Source of the DNA: an uncultured Winogradskyella sp.
GTDB lineage: Bacteria > Bacteroidota > Bacteroidia > Flavobacteriales > Flavobacteriaceae
Direction of reading: 5' to 3'
DNA: 64,000 nucleotides
Assembly: GCF_937958655.1 (NCBI RefSeq)
Contig: NZ_CALGNH010000001.1
Span: 1 to 64,000, forward strand
Under the pieces are notes generated by a model. It saw nothing but the letters and a program-made list of their open reading frames with translations, ran no database searches and had not been told where the DNA came from. The position numbers were made by a program, and so were the translations under genes. Positions 1 through 7,987 of this stretch are shown here, piece by piece. Each line of letters opens with the position of its first letter. The stretch's first letter is position 1.

Positions 1-800
1 CAGTAACCAAAACCATTAACGTTATGGAAGATTCTCCTTTATTCAATGCAGGAAAAGGAGCCGTGTTTACCAATGCAGAAACGAATGAGTTGGACGCTTC
101 AATTATGGATGGCAGAACTCTAAACGCTGGTGCTTCTGCAGGCACAACAACAGTTAGAAATCCAATTGATTTAGCGAGGGCAATTATGGATAAATCTCAG
201 CACGTAATGATGGCAGGTTTTGGTGCAGAAAAGTTTGCTGAAGCGCAAGATTTAGAAATCGTAGATCCACAATACTTTTTTACTGAACGTCGCTTTAACT
301 CGCTTAAGAACGCTAAAAATAGAGAGAAGGTAGAATTAGACCATGATGAGAAAACTGCCTTCTATGATGATAATATCAAAGACTACAAATTCGGAACAGT
401 GGGTTGCGCTGCACTAGATAAAAATGGAAATCTAGCTGCTGGCACCTCAACAGGAGGTATGACCAATAAACGCTATGGCAGAGTTGGTGATGCACCAATT
501 ATTGGATCTGGCACTTATGCCAATAATGCGACTTGTGCAGTCTCTAGCACTGGTTGGGGCGAATATTTTATTAGAGCACAAGTAGCGCATGATATTTCTG
601 CACTTATGGATTACAAGGGCTTAAGTTTAAAGGAAGCTTCTAAAGTAGTTTTAGACAAAGTTAAAGATCTTGGTGGCAATGGTGGCATTGTAGCCGTAGA
701 TAAAGATGGTAATATGGTAGCTGAGTTTAATACAGCTGGTATGTATCGTGCGACGATGAATGATAAAGGCGAATTAGAAATTGGAATTTATGAAAAATAG
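1..800 (+). CDS. Isoaspartyl peptidase / L-asparaginase, Ntn-hydrolase type (5' end missing)
   Basis: The reading frame is already open at base 3 and enters from outside the window, so the N-terminus is missing. The family (plant-type asparaginase) cleaves isoaspartyl dipeptides and L-asparagine after autocatalytic splitting into alpha and beta chains. The DSPLFNAGKGAVF block near the visible start and the FGTVGCAALD block are the family signatures. The Thr of GTVG (codon 396-398) is the expected new N-terminal nucleophile, and the later GTSTGG is the substrate-binding loop. The C-terminal EFNTAGMYRA is also typical. Cellular location cannot be judged because any signal peptide lies off the window. 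Function by family is well supported; substrate preference is not. Confidence 0.93.
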   Translation, partial: VTKTINVMEDSPLFNAGKGAVFTNAETNELDASIMDGRTLNAGASAGTTTVRNPIDLARAIMDKSQHVMMAGFGAEKFAEAQDLEIVDPQYFFTERRFNSLKNAKNREKVELDHDEKTAFYDDNIKDYKFGTVGCAALDKNGNLAAGTSTGGMTNKRYGRVGDAPIIGSGTYANNATCAVSSTGWGEYFIRAQVAHDISALMDYKGLSLKEASKVVLDKVKDLGGNGGIVAVDKDGNMVAEFNTAGMYRATMNDKGELEIGIYEK

Positions 801-923
801 GTTTTAAGAACAATTTAACAACCACCCAAAGTCTAAATGTTAAAACCTTGGCGTACATATTTTAACAAGAATGTACCTACCCTTCTTTTTCACTGAAGTT
901 TTATTTAATTCCATCAAACAATC

Positions 924-3900
924 ATGCACATCAAAAAGCACCTTGCCTTCCTGGCTCTAATTGTCATTGCAATTTCGTGTAAAAAGAAGCCTATAGAAAC
1001 AGATAATATTTTTAAGTATAGAGATTATATTAGTTACACTACTTCCGGAGTGGTTTCGGTAATAACACCAATTAAAATTAATCTCGCTGAGGACGTAAAA
1101 GGTTGGGAAGCAGAGCAAGAGTTAGATGCTGGTTTAATTAAAACACATCCTCATATCCAAGGAACTTTAAAAGCACTCAATAAACACACCTTATTGTTTA
1201 CGCCAGATGAAGCTTTAAAGCCAGCTACGGCATATGGTGTTACTGTAAAGTTAGGTGATATCTATAAAACCATTCCTACAGAATTTAAAAACTACACCTT
1301 TGAGTTTAAAACCATAACACCAAGTTTTAGTATTACCACTAACAACTTACAATCGTATAGTAAAGAATGGCAATATGTGTTGGGTCAGTTGCGCTCTTCT
1401 GACGTTATTACTTTAGAAGAAGCTAAGCAATTAGTCACTGCAAAACAGAAGAAAAAAGACTTAAATATTGTTTGGTTAGAAGAACCAAAGCCTTCAAAAT
1501 ATTTTGAATTTAGAATAGACAGTATAAAACGTGAAATAGAAGATAGTAAAATTGATATCGCTTGGGACGGTAAAGCCATTAAAGCCGAAAATAAAGGCGA
1601 GAATTTCATCACCATTCCTGGGAAAAACAATTTTAGTATTGTTGAAACTAATGTGATTCAAAATCCAGAGCAATACTTATCCATTAACTTCTCTGACCCA
1701 TTAAAAAAGCAACAGAATTTTGCAGGTTTAGTAACTATTCAAAATGTGAAAAACCCAAGATATATTGTAGATGGTAATATTTTAAAAGTGTATCCAGACA
1801 ATAAACTAGTCGGTGATATTAGAGTAGATGTATTTACAGGTATTAAAAATACCGACGGCTTTAAACTTAAAAGTGCATTCACTCAAACGCTAACCTTCGA
1901 AGAATTAAAACCACAAGTACGACTAATAAGCAATGGTTCAATTCTACCAAATTCAAAAGATTTAAAATTCAATTTCGAAGCCGTTAACCTCAATAAGGTT
2001 GATGTGCGTATCATAAAAATATTTGAAGATAACGTGCTTCAGTTTTTGCAAGAAAAGAACATGAATAGCAACAACGAATACCATATAAAACATGTTGGTC
2101 GTCGTATTGCTAAAGAAACAATAACGCTTATTCAAGATCCAAAACAAAACACAGGCAAATGGAAAGCCTACAGCATCGATTTATCTAAATATTTACAAGC
2201 TGATCCTGGTGCGATTTATAGAGTTGAAGTTGGTTTCAAAAAAGACTATTCACTTTACGACTGTACTTCTAATTCAGAAACGACAGAAGTCGACGAAGAC
2301 GATGATTATGATGACTATTACGATGATTATTACGAAGAAGATTTCTATGCATCAGAGGATATTTCTGAAGAAGAACAAGAACTTCGCGAAGAACGTTATT
2401 GGGATAATTTAAGCTACAGTTACAGAAATACCAATTACAGATATAGAGACAGAGACAACCCTTGTACAGATTCGTACTTTAACTACGGAAACCGTACAGT
2501 AGCACTAAATTTAATAAGTTCGGACCTTGGTGTGATAGCAAAGCAAGGCAACGACAATACCTATTTCTTTGCTGTGACTAATATTTTATCTACAAATCCT
2601 GAAGGCAATGCTAAAGTCACTTTATATAATTACCAACAACAAGAATTAGCAAAAGGCAATACCAACAGTGATGGAATTATAGAATTAGACGCTAAAAAAC
2701 GTGCTGCTTTTGCCATTGTCACCAAAGGAAAAAATGTGAGCTATGTGCGATTGTTTGATGGTAATTCGTTATCGCTAAGTAAGTTCGATGTCTCAGGTAA
2801 TCGTTTACAACGTGGACTCAAAGGTTACATCTATGGTGAGCGAGGAGTTTGGAGACCAGGTGATAGTTTATTCTTAACCTTTGTACTCAATGACAAGGCC
2901 AATAAATTACCTAAACGTCATCCTGTTAAGCTCGAAATCACAGGTCCTGTTGGAAAGCTCGTTTACAGAAAAGTGTCAGTAGATAACATCAATAATTTCT
3001 ACGATTTTAAAGTACCAACATCACCAGATTATAAAACCGGAAACTACAATGCAAAAGTGTCTGTTGGTGGAGCTAATTTTACAAAACCCTTAAAAATTGA
3101 AACGGTTAAACCGAACCGTCTAAAAATTAAAATAGACTTTAAAGACAAGGTGTTAACCAACAACAAGTCATTACAAGGTGATTTAGACGTAGCGTGGTTA
3201 CATGGTGCACCAGCAAAGAATTTAAAAGCTGAAATAAAAGCAAAATTCACGACGTCGTACACAAGTTTTAAAGGCTATAAAGGTTATGTTTTTAACGATC
3301 CAACTAAAAACTTTAACACTGAAGAAACCAATGTATTTGAAGGCTATTTAGATGCAGAAGGGAAAGCAAAAGTAGATACAGAATTAAATATTGGCAAAAA
3401 TGCTCCTGGCATGTTAACCGCTCAATTCCTAGTGAGAGCATTCGAAAATGGTGGTGATTTTTCACTCGATGCCTTCACCATGCCTTATGCTCCTTATGAA
3501 AGTTTCGTCGGTTTACAATCACCAAAAGGCAACAACTATGGTTCGTTCTTTACAGACGAAAATCACACCTTTGATATTGCTACAGTTACTGCTGAAGGGA
3601 AACCAATTCAACGTAAAAAATTAGAAGTAAAAGTCTATAAAATCGAATGGCGTTGGTGGTGGAATTCTTCTTACGATAACTTATCGAGTTACGTATCGAG
3701 TAATTACCATAGACCAGTTCAACAATATGAAATCGATACTGATGCTAATGGAAAAGCTAGCTTTAAGGTTAATATTCCAGAGAACGATCGTGGACGTTAT
3801 TTAATTAGAGTGGTTGATCCTGTAAGTGGTCATGCCACAGGACGCACAGCCTATTTCTATAAGAACTGGTGGTCTAACTCAGCTTCTGGTAATAAAGAAG

Positions 3901-6536
3901 CAGCTAAGATGTTAGTCTTTTCAACAGATAAAGAAAATTATAATGTTGGTGATACAGCTAAACTCACTTTCCCATCTGGTAGTGAAGGCAGAGCTTTAGT
4001 CAGTATAGAAAATGGAACAGAAGTGTTGCAACACCAATGGGTAAAAACAAAGCCAGGTGAAACTACGATTGATATTCCTGTAACTAAAGACATGGCTCCG
4101 AATGTATTTATCAATATTTCATTATTGCAACCACATGCAATAATCTCTAATGATTTACCAATTCGTTTATATGGAGTGATTCCGATGCTCGTAGAAAATC
4201 CGGCTACAAAATTAGAACCTCAGATTAGTATGCCAGATAAAATTCAACCAGAGCAATCGTATGAGATAAAAGTGTCAGAAAAGAACAATAAAGCTATGAC
4301 CTATACCATTGCAGTTGTTGAAGAAGGTTTATTAGACTTAACGCGTTTTAAAACGCCAAATGCTTGGAATAGCTTTTACGCTCGCGAAGCTTTAGGTGTA
4401 AAAACTTGGGATATTTTTGATGATGTCATTGGAGCATATTCTGGTAGTATAGATCAAGTCTTTGCCGTTGGTGGTGATGGCGCTGCGGCTAAGGGCAAAA
4501 ACAAAAAAGCAAATCGCTTTAAGCCAGTAGTCACCTATTTAGGACCTTTCCTTTTAAGTGAAGGAAAAACAAAAACTCACAAACTGAAAATGCCAAATTA
4601 TGTTGGTGCAGTGCGTACTATGGTTGTGGCTGGTAATAACAATAATGAAGCTTATGGAAGTGCTGAAAAATCAGTGCAAGTTAAAAAGCCATTAATGGTC
4701 TTAGCAACCTTGCCGCGCAAGTTAAGTCCTGGTGAAAAAGTAACGCTTCCTGTAACTGTTTTTGCTATGGAGAATAAAGTGAAAAACGTTACACTTTCTG
4801 TAAAAACTAGTGATGGTATTACTGTAAAAGGGAACAAATCACAATCCTTACAATTTAGTAAACCAGATGAAAAAATGGTCTATTTTGAATTGGATGTCAC
4901 TAAAGCAAAAGGCATTAATACGATTGAAGTTGTAGCCACTGGGAATGGAGAAAAATCAACCTACAAAGTAGAGATTGATGTGGAGAATCCGAATCCAATG
5001 ACCTCTCGTGTTATTGACAAGGAATTACAAGCCAATGCAAAACAAAAAATTGATATTACAACCTTTGGAGTGCCTGGAAGTAATTCCTCAACTGTAGAGT
5101 TTTCAACTTTACCTCCAATGGACTTTACCAAGCGTATGGAGTATTTAATTCGCTATCCACATGGTTGTGTTGAGCAAACCACATCTGGTGTTTTTCCACA
5201 ATTATTCTTAACCGATATTTTTGATTTAACACCTCAAAAGAAAAAGCAGGTGCAAAGCAATATTGAAAATGGCATCAGACGCTTAGGAAATTTTCAAAAT
5301 ACAAGTGGTGGCTTAGGCTATTGGATGGGTGAAAGTACAGCCAATGATTGGGGAACAAGTTATGCCGGTCACTTTATGATTGAAGCCGAAAAGAAAGGCT
5401 TTGTATTACCCTTAAGTTTTAAGAGTAATTGGATTAATTATCAAAGACAAGCTGCTCGTAATTGGAGACCAAGCTACAAACATTACCATACTGATTTTGC
5501 ACAAGCCTATCGTTTATACACCTTAGCTTTAGCTGGAAGCGCAGACTTAGCAAGTATGAACCGTTTGAGAGCGTTTGAAGAGATTTCTAACGATGCCAAA
5601 TGGAGACTAGCTGCGGCTTATGCATTAGCTGGACAAAAAGAAGCGAGTGAAGCCATTTATAAATCCGCAAACATCGATTTTGAATCTGATAAGGAAGATA
5701 ACTATACCTATGGTTCTGTTTACAGAAATAGAGCCATGGCTTTAGAAACTATGCTCATTACAAATCACCCTAAGAAAACAGATTTGGCAAAATCTATTGC
5801 AAAATCTTTAGCAAGTGATCGTTGGATGAGTACACAAACAACAGCATACAACTTATTAGCAATTGGCAAAATGATTACGAAGAATGGCGGTAAAGAATTG
5901 AAATTAACGTACAGTATTAACGGAAAAACAGAAACCATTGACACACAAAACGGCATTGCTCAACGAAATATTTCAATAAACGAAGGAGCAAATCAATTGG
6001 TAGTAGATAATGGAAAAGACAATTTGGTGTATGTACGCATTTTAAATTCTGGAAAACTAAAACTGGGAGAAGAAATAGCAGTACAACGAGGCTTTTCAAT
6101 TTCAACCGTATATAAAGATTTACAAGGCAACACCATTGATGTAACCAAATTACAACAAGGTCAGGATTTTGTAGCAACGGTTAGTATTTCAAACTTAACC
6201 AGAGATTATGTAAATGATGTGGCTTTAACACAAATTTTTCCATCAGGTTGGGATATTGTGAACACACGATTTACAGATTTTGGAGATACTACTGTGAGTC
6301 AGGCAGGATTTACAGATATACGAGATGACCGTGTAAATTTCTATTTTGATATGAGTAGAAAAGGAAAACATCCTTCGACTGCGCTCAGGACAGGCTCTAC
6401 CAAAACCTTTACTGTAATGCTAAATGCATCGTACTTAGGCACCTATTATTTGCCAGGAGCGCAAGCAGAAGCCATGTATGATAATGATGATTATTTGGTA
6501 AGAAATAAGGGCCAATGGGTTATTGTTGAAAAATAA
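924..6536 (+). CDS. Alpha-2-macroglobulin family lipoprotein with thioester
   Basis: An 1870-residue bacterial alpha-2-macroglobulin, an envelope protease trap that covalently captures attacking proteases. The N-terminus is a lipoprotein signal (IVIAISCKKK, lipid Cys near residue 19). A run of macroglobulin-like beta domains follows, with GYIYGERGVWRPGDSL marking the MG2-type region. The thioester motif YPHGCVEQ is intact (Cys1415 and Gln1418), with the alpha-helical thioester domain after it. Residues about 456-472 form an Asp/Tyr/Glu-rich low-complexity stretch. Residues about 1816-1825 (HPSTALRTGS) are encoded by what looks like an inserted intergenic palindrome. In many bacteria this gene neighbours pbpC, and a PBP1C gene lies 4 kb downstream here. 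A palindrome (6551-6669) follows the stop. Confidence 0.95.
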   Translation: MHIKKHLAFLALIVIAISCKKKPIETDNIFKYRDYISYTTSGVVSVITPIKINLAEDVKGWEAEQELDAGLIKTHPHIQGTLKALNKHTLLFTPDEALKPATAYGVTVKLGDIYKTIPTEFKNYTFEFKTITPSFSITTNNLQSYSKEWQYVLGQLRSSDVITLEEAKQLVTAKQKKKDLNIVWLEEPKPSKYFEFRIDSIKREIEDSKIDIAWDGKAIKAENKGENFITIPGKNNFSIVETNVIQNPEQYLSINFSDPLKKQQNFAGLVTIQNVKNPRYIVDGNILKVYPDNKLVGDIRVDVFTGIKNTDGFKLKSAFTQTLTFEELKPQVRLISNGSILPNSKDLKFNFEAVNLNKVDVRIIKIFEDNVLQFLQEKNMNSNNEYHIKHVGRRIAKETITLIQDPKQNTGKWKAYSIDLSKYLQADPGAIYRVEVGFKKDYSLYDCTSNSETTEVDEDDDYDDYYDDYYEEDFYASEDISEEEQELREERYWDNLSYSYRNTNYRYRDRDNPCTDSYFNYGNRTVALNLISSDLGVIAKQGNDNTYFFAVTNILSTNPEGNAKVTLYNYQQQELAKGNTNSDGIIELDAKKRAAFAIVTKGKNVSYVRLFDGNSLSLSKFDVSGNRLQRGLKGYIYGERGVWRPGDSLFLTFVLNDKANKLPKRHPVKLEITGPVGKLVYRKVSVDNINNFYDFKVPTSPDYKTGNYNAKVSVGGANFTKPLKIETVKPNRLKIKIDFKDKVLTNNKSLQGDLDVAWLHGAPAKNLKAEIKAKFTTSYTSFKGYKGYVFNDPTKNFNTEETNVFEGYLDAEGKAKVDTELNIGKNAPGMLTAQFLVRAFENGGDFSLDAFTMPYAPYESFVGLQSPKGNNYGSFFTDENHTFDIATVTAEGKPIQRKKLEVKVYKIEWRWWWNSSYDNLSSYVSSNYHRPVQQYEIDTDANGKASFKVNIPENDRGRYLIRVVDPVSGHATGRTAYFYKNWWSNSASGNKEAAKMLVFSTDKENYNVGDTAKLTFPSGSEGRALVSIENGTEVLQHQWVKTKPGETTIDIPVTKDMAPNVFINISLLQPHAIISNDLPIRLYGVIPMLVENPATKLEPQISMPDKIQPEQSYEIKVSEKNNKAMTYTIAVVEEGLLDLTRFKTPNAWNSFYAREALGVKTWDIFDDVIGAYSGSIDQVFAVGGDGAAAKGKNKKANRFKPVVTYLGPFLLSEGKTKTHKLKMPNYVGAVRTMVVAGNNNNEAYGSAEKSVQVKKPLMVLATLPRKLSPGEKVTLPVTVFAMENKVKNVTLSVKTSDGITVKGNKSQSLQFSKPDEKMVYFELDVTKAKGINTIEVVATGNGEKSTYKVEIDVENPNPMTSRVIDKELQANAKQKIDITTFGVPGSNSSTVEFSTLPPMDFTKRMEYLIRYPHGCVEQTTSGVFPQLFLTDIFDLTPQKKKQVQSNIENGIRRLGNFQNTSGGLGYWMGESTANDWGTSYAGHFMIEAEKKGFVLPLSFKSNWINYQRQAARNWRPSYKHYHTDFAQAYRLYTLALAGSADLASMNRLRAFEEISNDAKWRLAAAYALAGQKEASEAIYKSANIDFESDKEDNYTYGSVYRNRAMALETMLITNHPKKTDLAKSIAKSLASDRWMSTQTTAYNLLAIGKMITKNGGKELKLTYSINGKTETIDTQNGIAQRNISINEGANQLVVDNGKDNLVYVRILNSGKLKLGEEIAVQRGFSISTVYKDLQGNTIDVTKLQQGQDFVATVSISNLTRDYVNDVALTQIFPSGWDIVNTRFTDFGDTTVSQAGFTDIRDDRVNFYFDMSRKGKHPSTALRTGSTKTFTVMLNASYLGTYYLPGAQAEAMYDNDDYLVRNKGQWVIVEK
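6369..6398 (+). repeat. Palindromic-repeat-like segment inside the macroglobulin CDS
   Basis: The DNA reads CCTTCGACTGCGCTCAGG followed by ACAGGC. This resembles an intergenic repeat type I associate with Flavobacteriaceae genomes; a shorter relative (TTCGGCTGCGCTCAATG) lies in non-coding DNA near 35951. Here it is in frame and encodes PSTALRTG between two stretches of ordinary beta-domain sequence (SRKGK and TKTFTVML). The family assignment is from memory of such repeats, not from a search. Confidence 0.55.
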
Positions 6537-6550
6537 AAAACGAGTATGAA

Positions 6551-6669
6551 CGTCAGTTCGAGTGATTCTGACTTTTCTGTCAGAATAGTATCGAGAACCT
6601 TAGTAACTAAACATTGTTTCTCGATACAAATCTTAAGCTCCTAAAAGCCTAAAATTCACTCGAAATGAC
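6551..6669. repeat. Nested inverted repeat, family with 42433-42552
   Basis: The outer arms are GTCAGTTCGAGTGAT (6552-6566) and ATTCACTCGAAATGAC (6654-6669). The inner arms are GTATCGAGAA (6588-6597) and TTCTCGATAC (6618-6627), a perfect 10-bp match. A further small hairpin, TCTGAC/GTCAGA (6567-6584), lies between the left outer and inner arms. The same outer and inner arm sequences recur in the same order at 42433-42552. There is no coding capacity. It may end the macroglobulin transcript. Confidence 0.8.
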
Positions 6670-6763
6670 AAAACAATAAACAAAACTAAATTCTTACTAG
6701 TCGACAAGTAAGAAGCTAAGCATAAACAAACCGCTAAAATGTTTAACTTAAAAACAAGAAATT

Positions 6764-7615
6764 ATGAACAATTTAAAAATGATTTTAGCGATTGCATTGG
6801 TATTCAATATGACAATTGCAACAGCACAAGAAGAAGCCTATGTAGCGGCAGAAAGTGGATTATCTCTGAGAGATCAGCCAGATGTTAGTGGAAAAATGTT
6901 GACCAAATTAGCCTATGGTGAAGCCATTGGTGTACTAGAAGAAACGGATAAGAACTTAGTCGTATTAGATGGAGGTGAGAAAATTAGCGGTAATTGGGTA
7001 AAGGTAGAAACCAATAATCATGTTGGTTATGTGTTTAACGGATACTTATCTCCAAATAAAATTGCACAGACAATTCGAGTTACGCTTAATGATTTAAATG
7101 TTGAAATTAAAAACTTAGCAACTAGTGATTATAAACGTTTACATCGTTTAAAAGAAGATGAATCCATTACAATTAATGTAGATGAAAGCGATTCTCCAGA
7201 AGGCAAAAACATTGTCCTTATAGATAATGATTATAAGCAAGTGAGCCTATTTCAACGTTTTGAAAATAGTTTCTCATTTATGAGTGCGGATACTAATTGT
7301 AACTCTAACGAATGGACACAATTTAACACCGAATGGAAGCCATTAAAGCAATTAAAGTCTAATACTTTTGAAACTTTAACTTTTACAGAAAAGGATTGGG
7401 TCAACTTTATTGAAACTGCGACAAAAGATTTAAAAGATGATGTTGTAGATAAATGTGGTGAAGACTGGTTGGCTTATGTAAAGTCTATAGAAAATATAAA
7501 AGATTTCCCTGTTAGTGTATCTACAAACCGTGTATTTATTAAATTTATCTTGACAGATTTTGAAGATAATATCACTGAAAAAATAATTGAGTTTGAAATC
7601 CCAAAAGACTCATGA
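6764..7615 (+). CDS. Secreted SH3-domain protein of unknown function
   Basis: A 283-residue protein with a clear Sec signal peptide (to about TATAQ, residue 21). A bacterial SH3 domain covers about residues 27-95 (AESGLSLRDQPDVSGK, then GNWVKVETNNHVGYVFNGYL), the fold often used to bind peptidoglycan or other ligands outside the cytoplasm. The remaining 190 residues have no motif I recognise; they are acidic and Asn-rich. It stands alone between two palindromic repeats. The 30-bp hairpin at 7623-7704 starts eight bases after the stop and probably ends its transcript. Domain call firm; role unknown. Confidence 0.8.
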   Translation: MNNLKMILAIALVFNMTIATAQEEAYVAAESGLSLRDQPDVSGKMLTKLAYGEAIGVLEETDKNLVVLDGGEKISGNWVKVETNNHVGYVFNGYLSPNKIAQTIRVTLNDLNVEIKNLATSDYKRLHRLKEDESITINVDESDSPEGKNIVLIDNDYKQVSLFQRFENSFSFMSADTNCNSNEWTQFNTEWKPLKQLKSNTFETLTFTEKDWVNFIETATKDLKDDVVDKCGEDWLAYVKSIENIKDFPVSVSTNRVFIKFILTDFEDNITEKIIEFEIPKDS

Positions 7616-7622
7616 AATATTT

Positions 7623-7704
7623 ACACCCCTAAAGTCCCCTCAAGGGGACAATCCTAATAAGTTACTTTTGAACTATTGTCCCCTTGAAGGGACTTTAGGG
7701 GTGT
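7623..7704. terminator. 30-bp inverted repeat, probable terminator
   Basis: Arms 7623-7652 (ACACCCCTAAAGTCCCC...) and 7675-7704 (...GGGACTTTAGGGGTGT) pair over 30 bases with a single G-U, around a 22-base loop, and T residues follow the right arm. The left arm contains its own hairpin (GTCCCC/GGGGAC). A shorter relative occurs at 12913-12947, so this is also a repeat-family member. Confidence 0.75.
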
Positions 7705-7749
7705 TTTTAAAAATAAGTTTAACCTAACAGATTACCATTTTCACAGGAA

Positions 7750-7899
7750 ATGAATATGAAGGACTTTACACCATACTTCGACGTAATTTTTACGTCAATA
7801 CAGACAGAAAATACCGAAGGCTATGCTGAAATGGCTGATATAATGGAAACCTTAGCAAAACAATCAAAGGTCGGAGCAAAAAGAAAAAAGAATATTTAA
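7750..7899 (+). pseudogene. Truncated antibiotic-biosynthesis-monooxygenase (ABM) domain fragment
   Basis: A 49-codon frame in the 372-base gap between the SH3 gene and the next gene. Its first 38 residues (YFDVIFTSIQTENTEGYAEM, then ADIMETLAKQ) match the N-terminal third of small ABM-fold proteins of about 100 residues, which begin YYAVIFTS...GYxEMAxxMxxLA. After that the frame runs into a lysine-rich tail (KVGAKRKKNI) and stops, so the rest of the fold is gone. A palindromic-repeat remnant (about 7952-7980, ending CTGAATGACAAA) follows. I read this as a decayed gene; a functional micro-protein is less likely. Confidence 0.55.
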
Positions 7900-7987
7900 T
7901 AAAAACTATAAATCCTACTTAGAAATTTCTAAATAGTGGTATTTAGATTCTTCATTCGTTCTTCACTCTGAATGACAAAAAATACGT

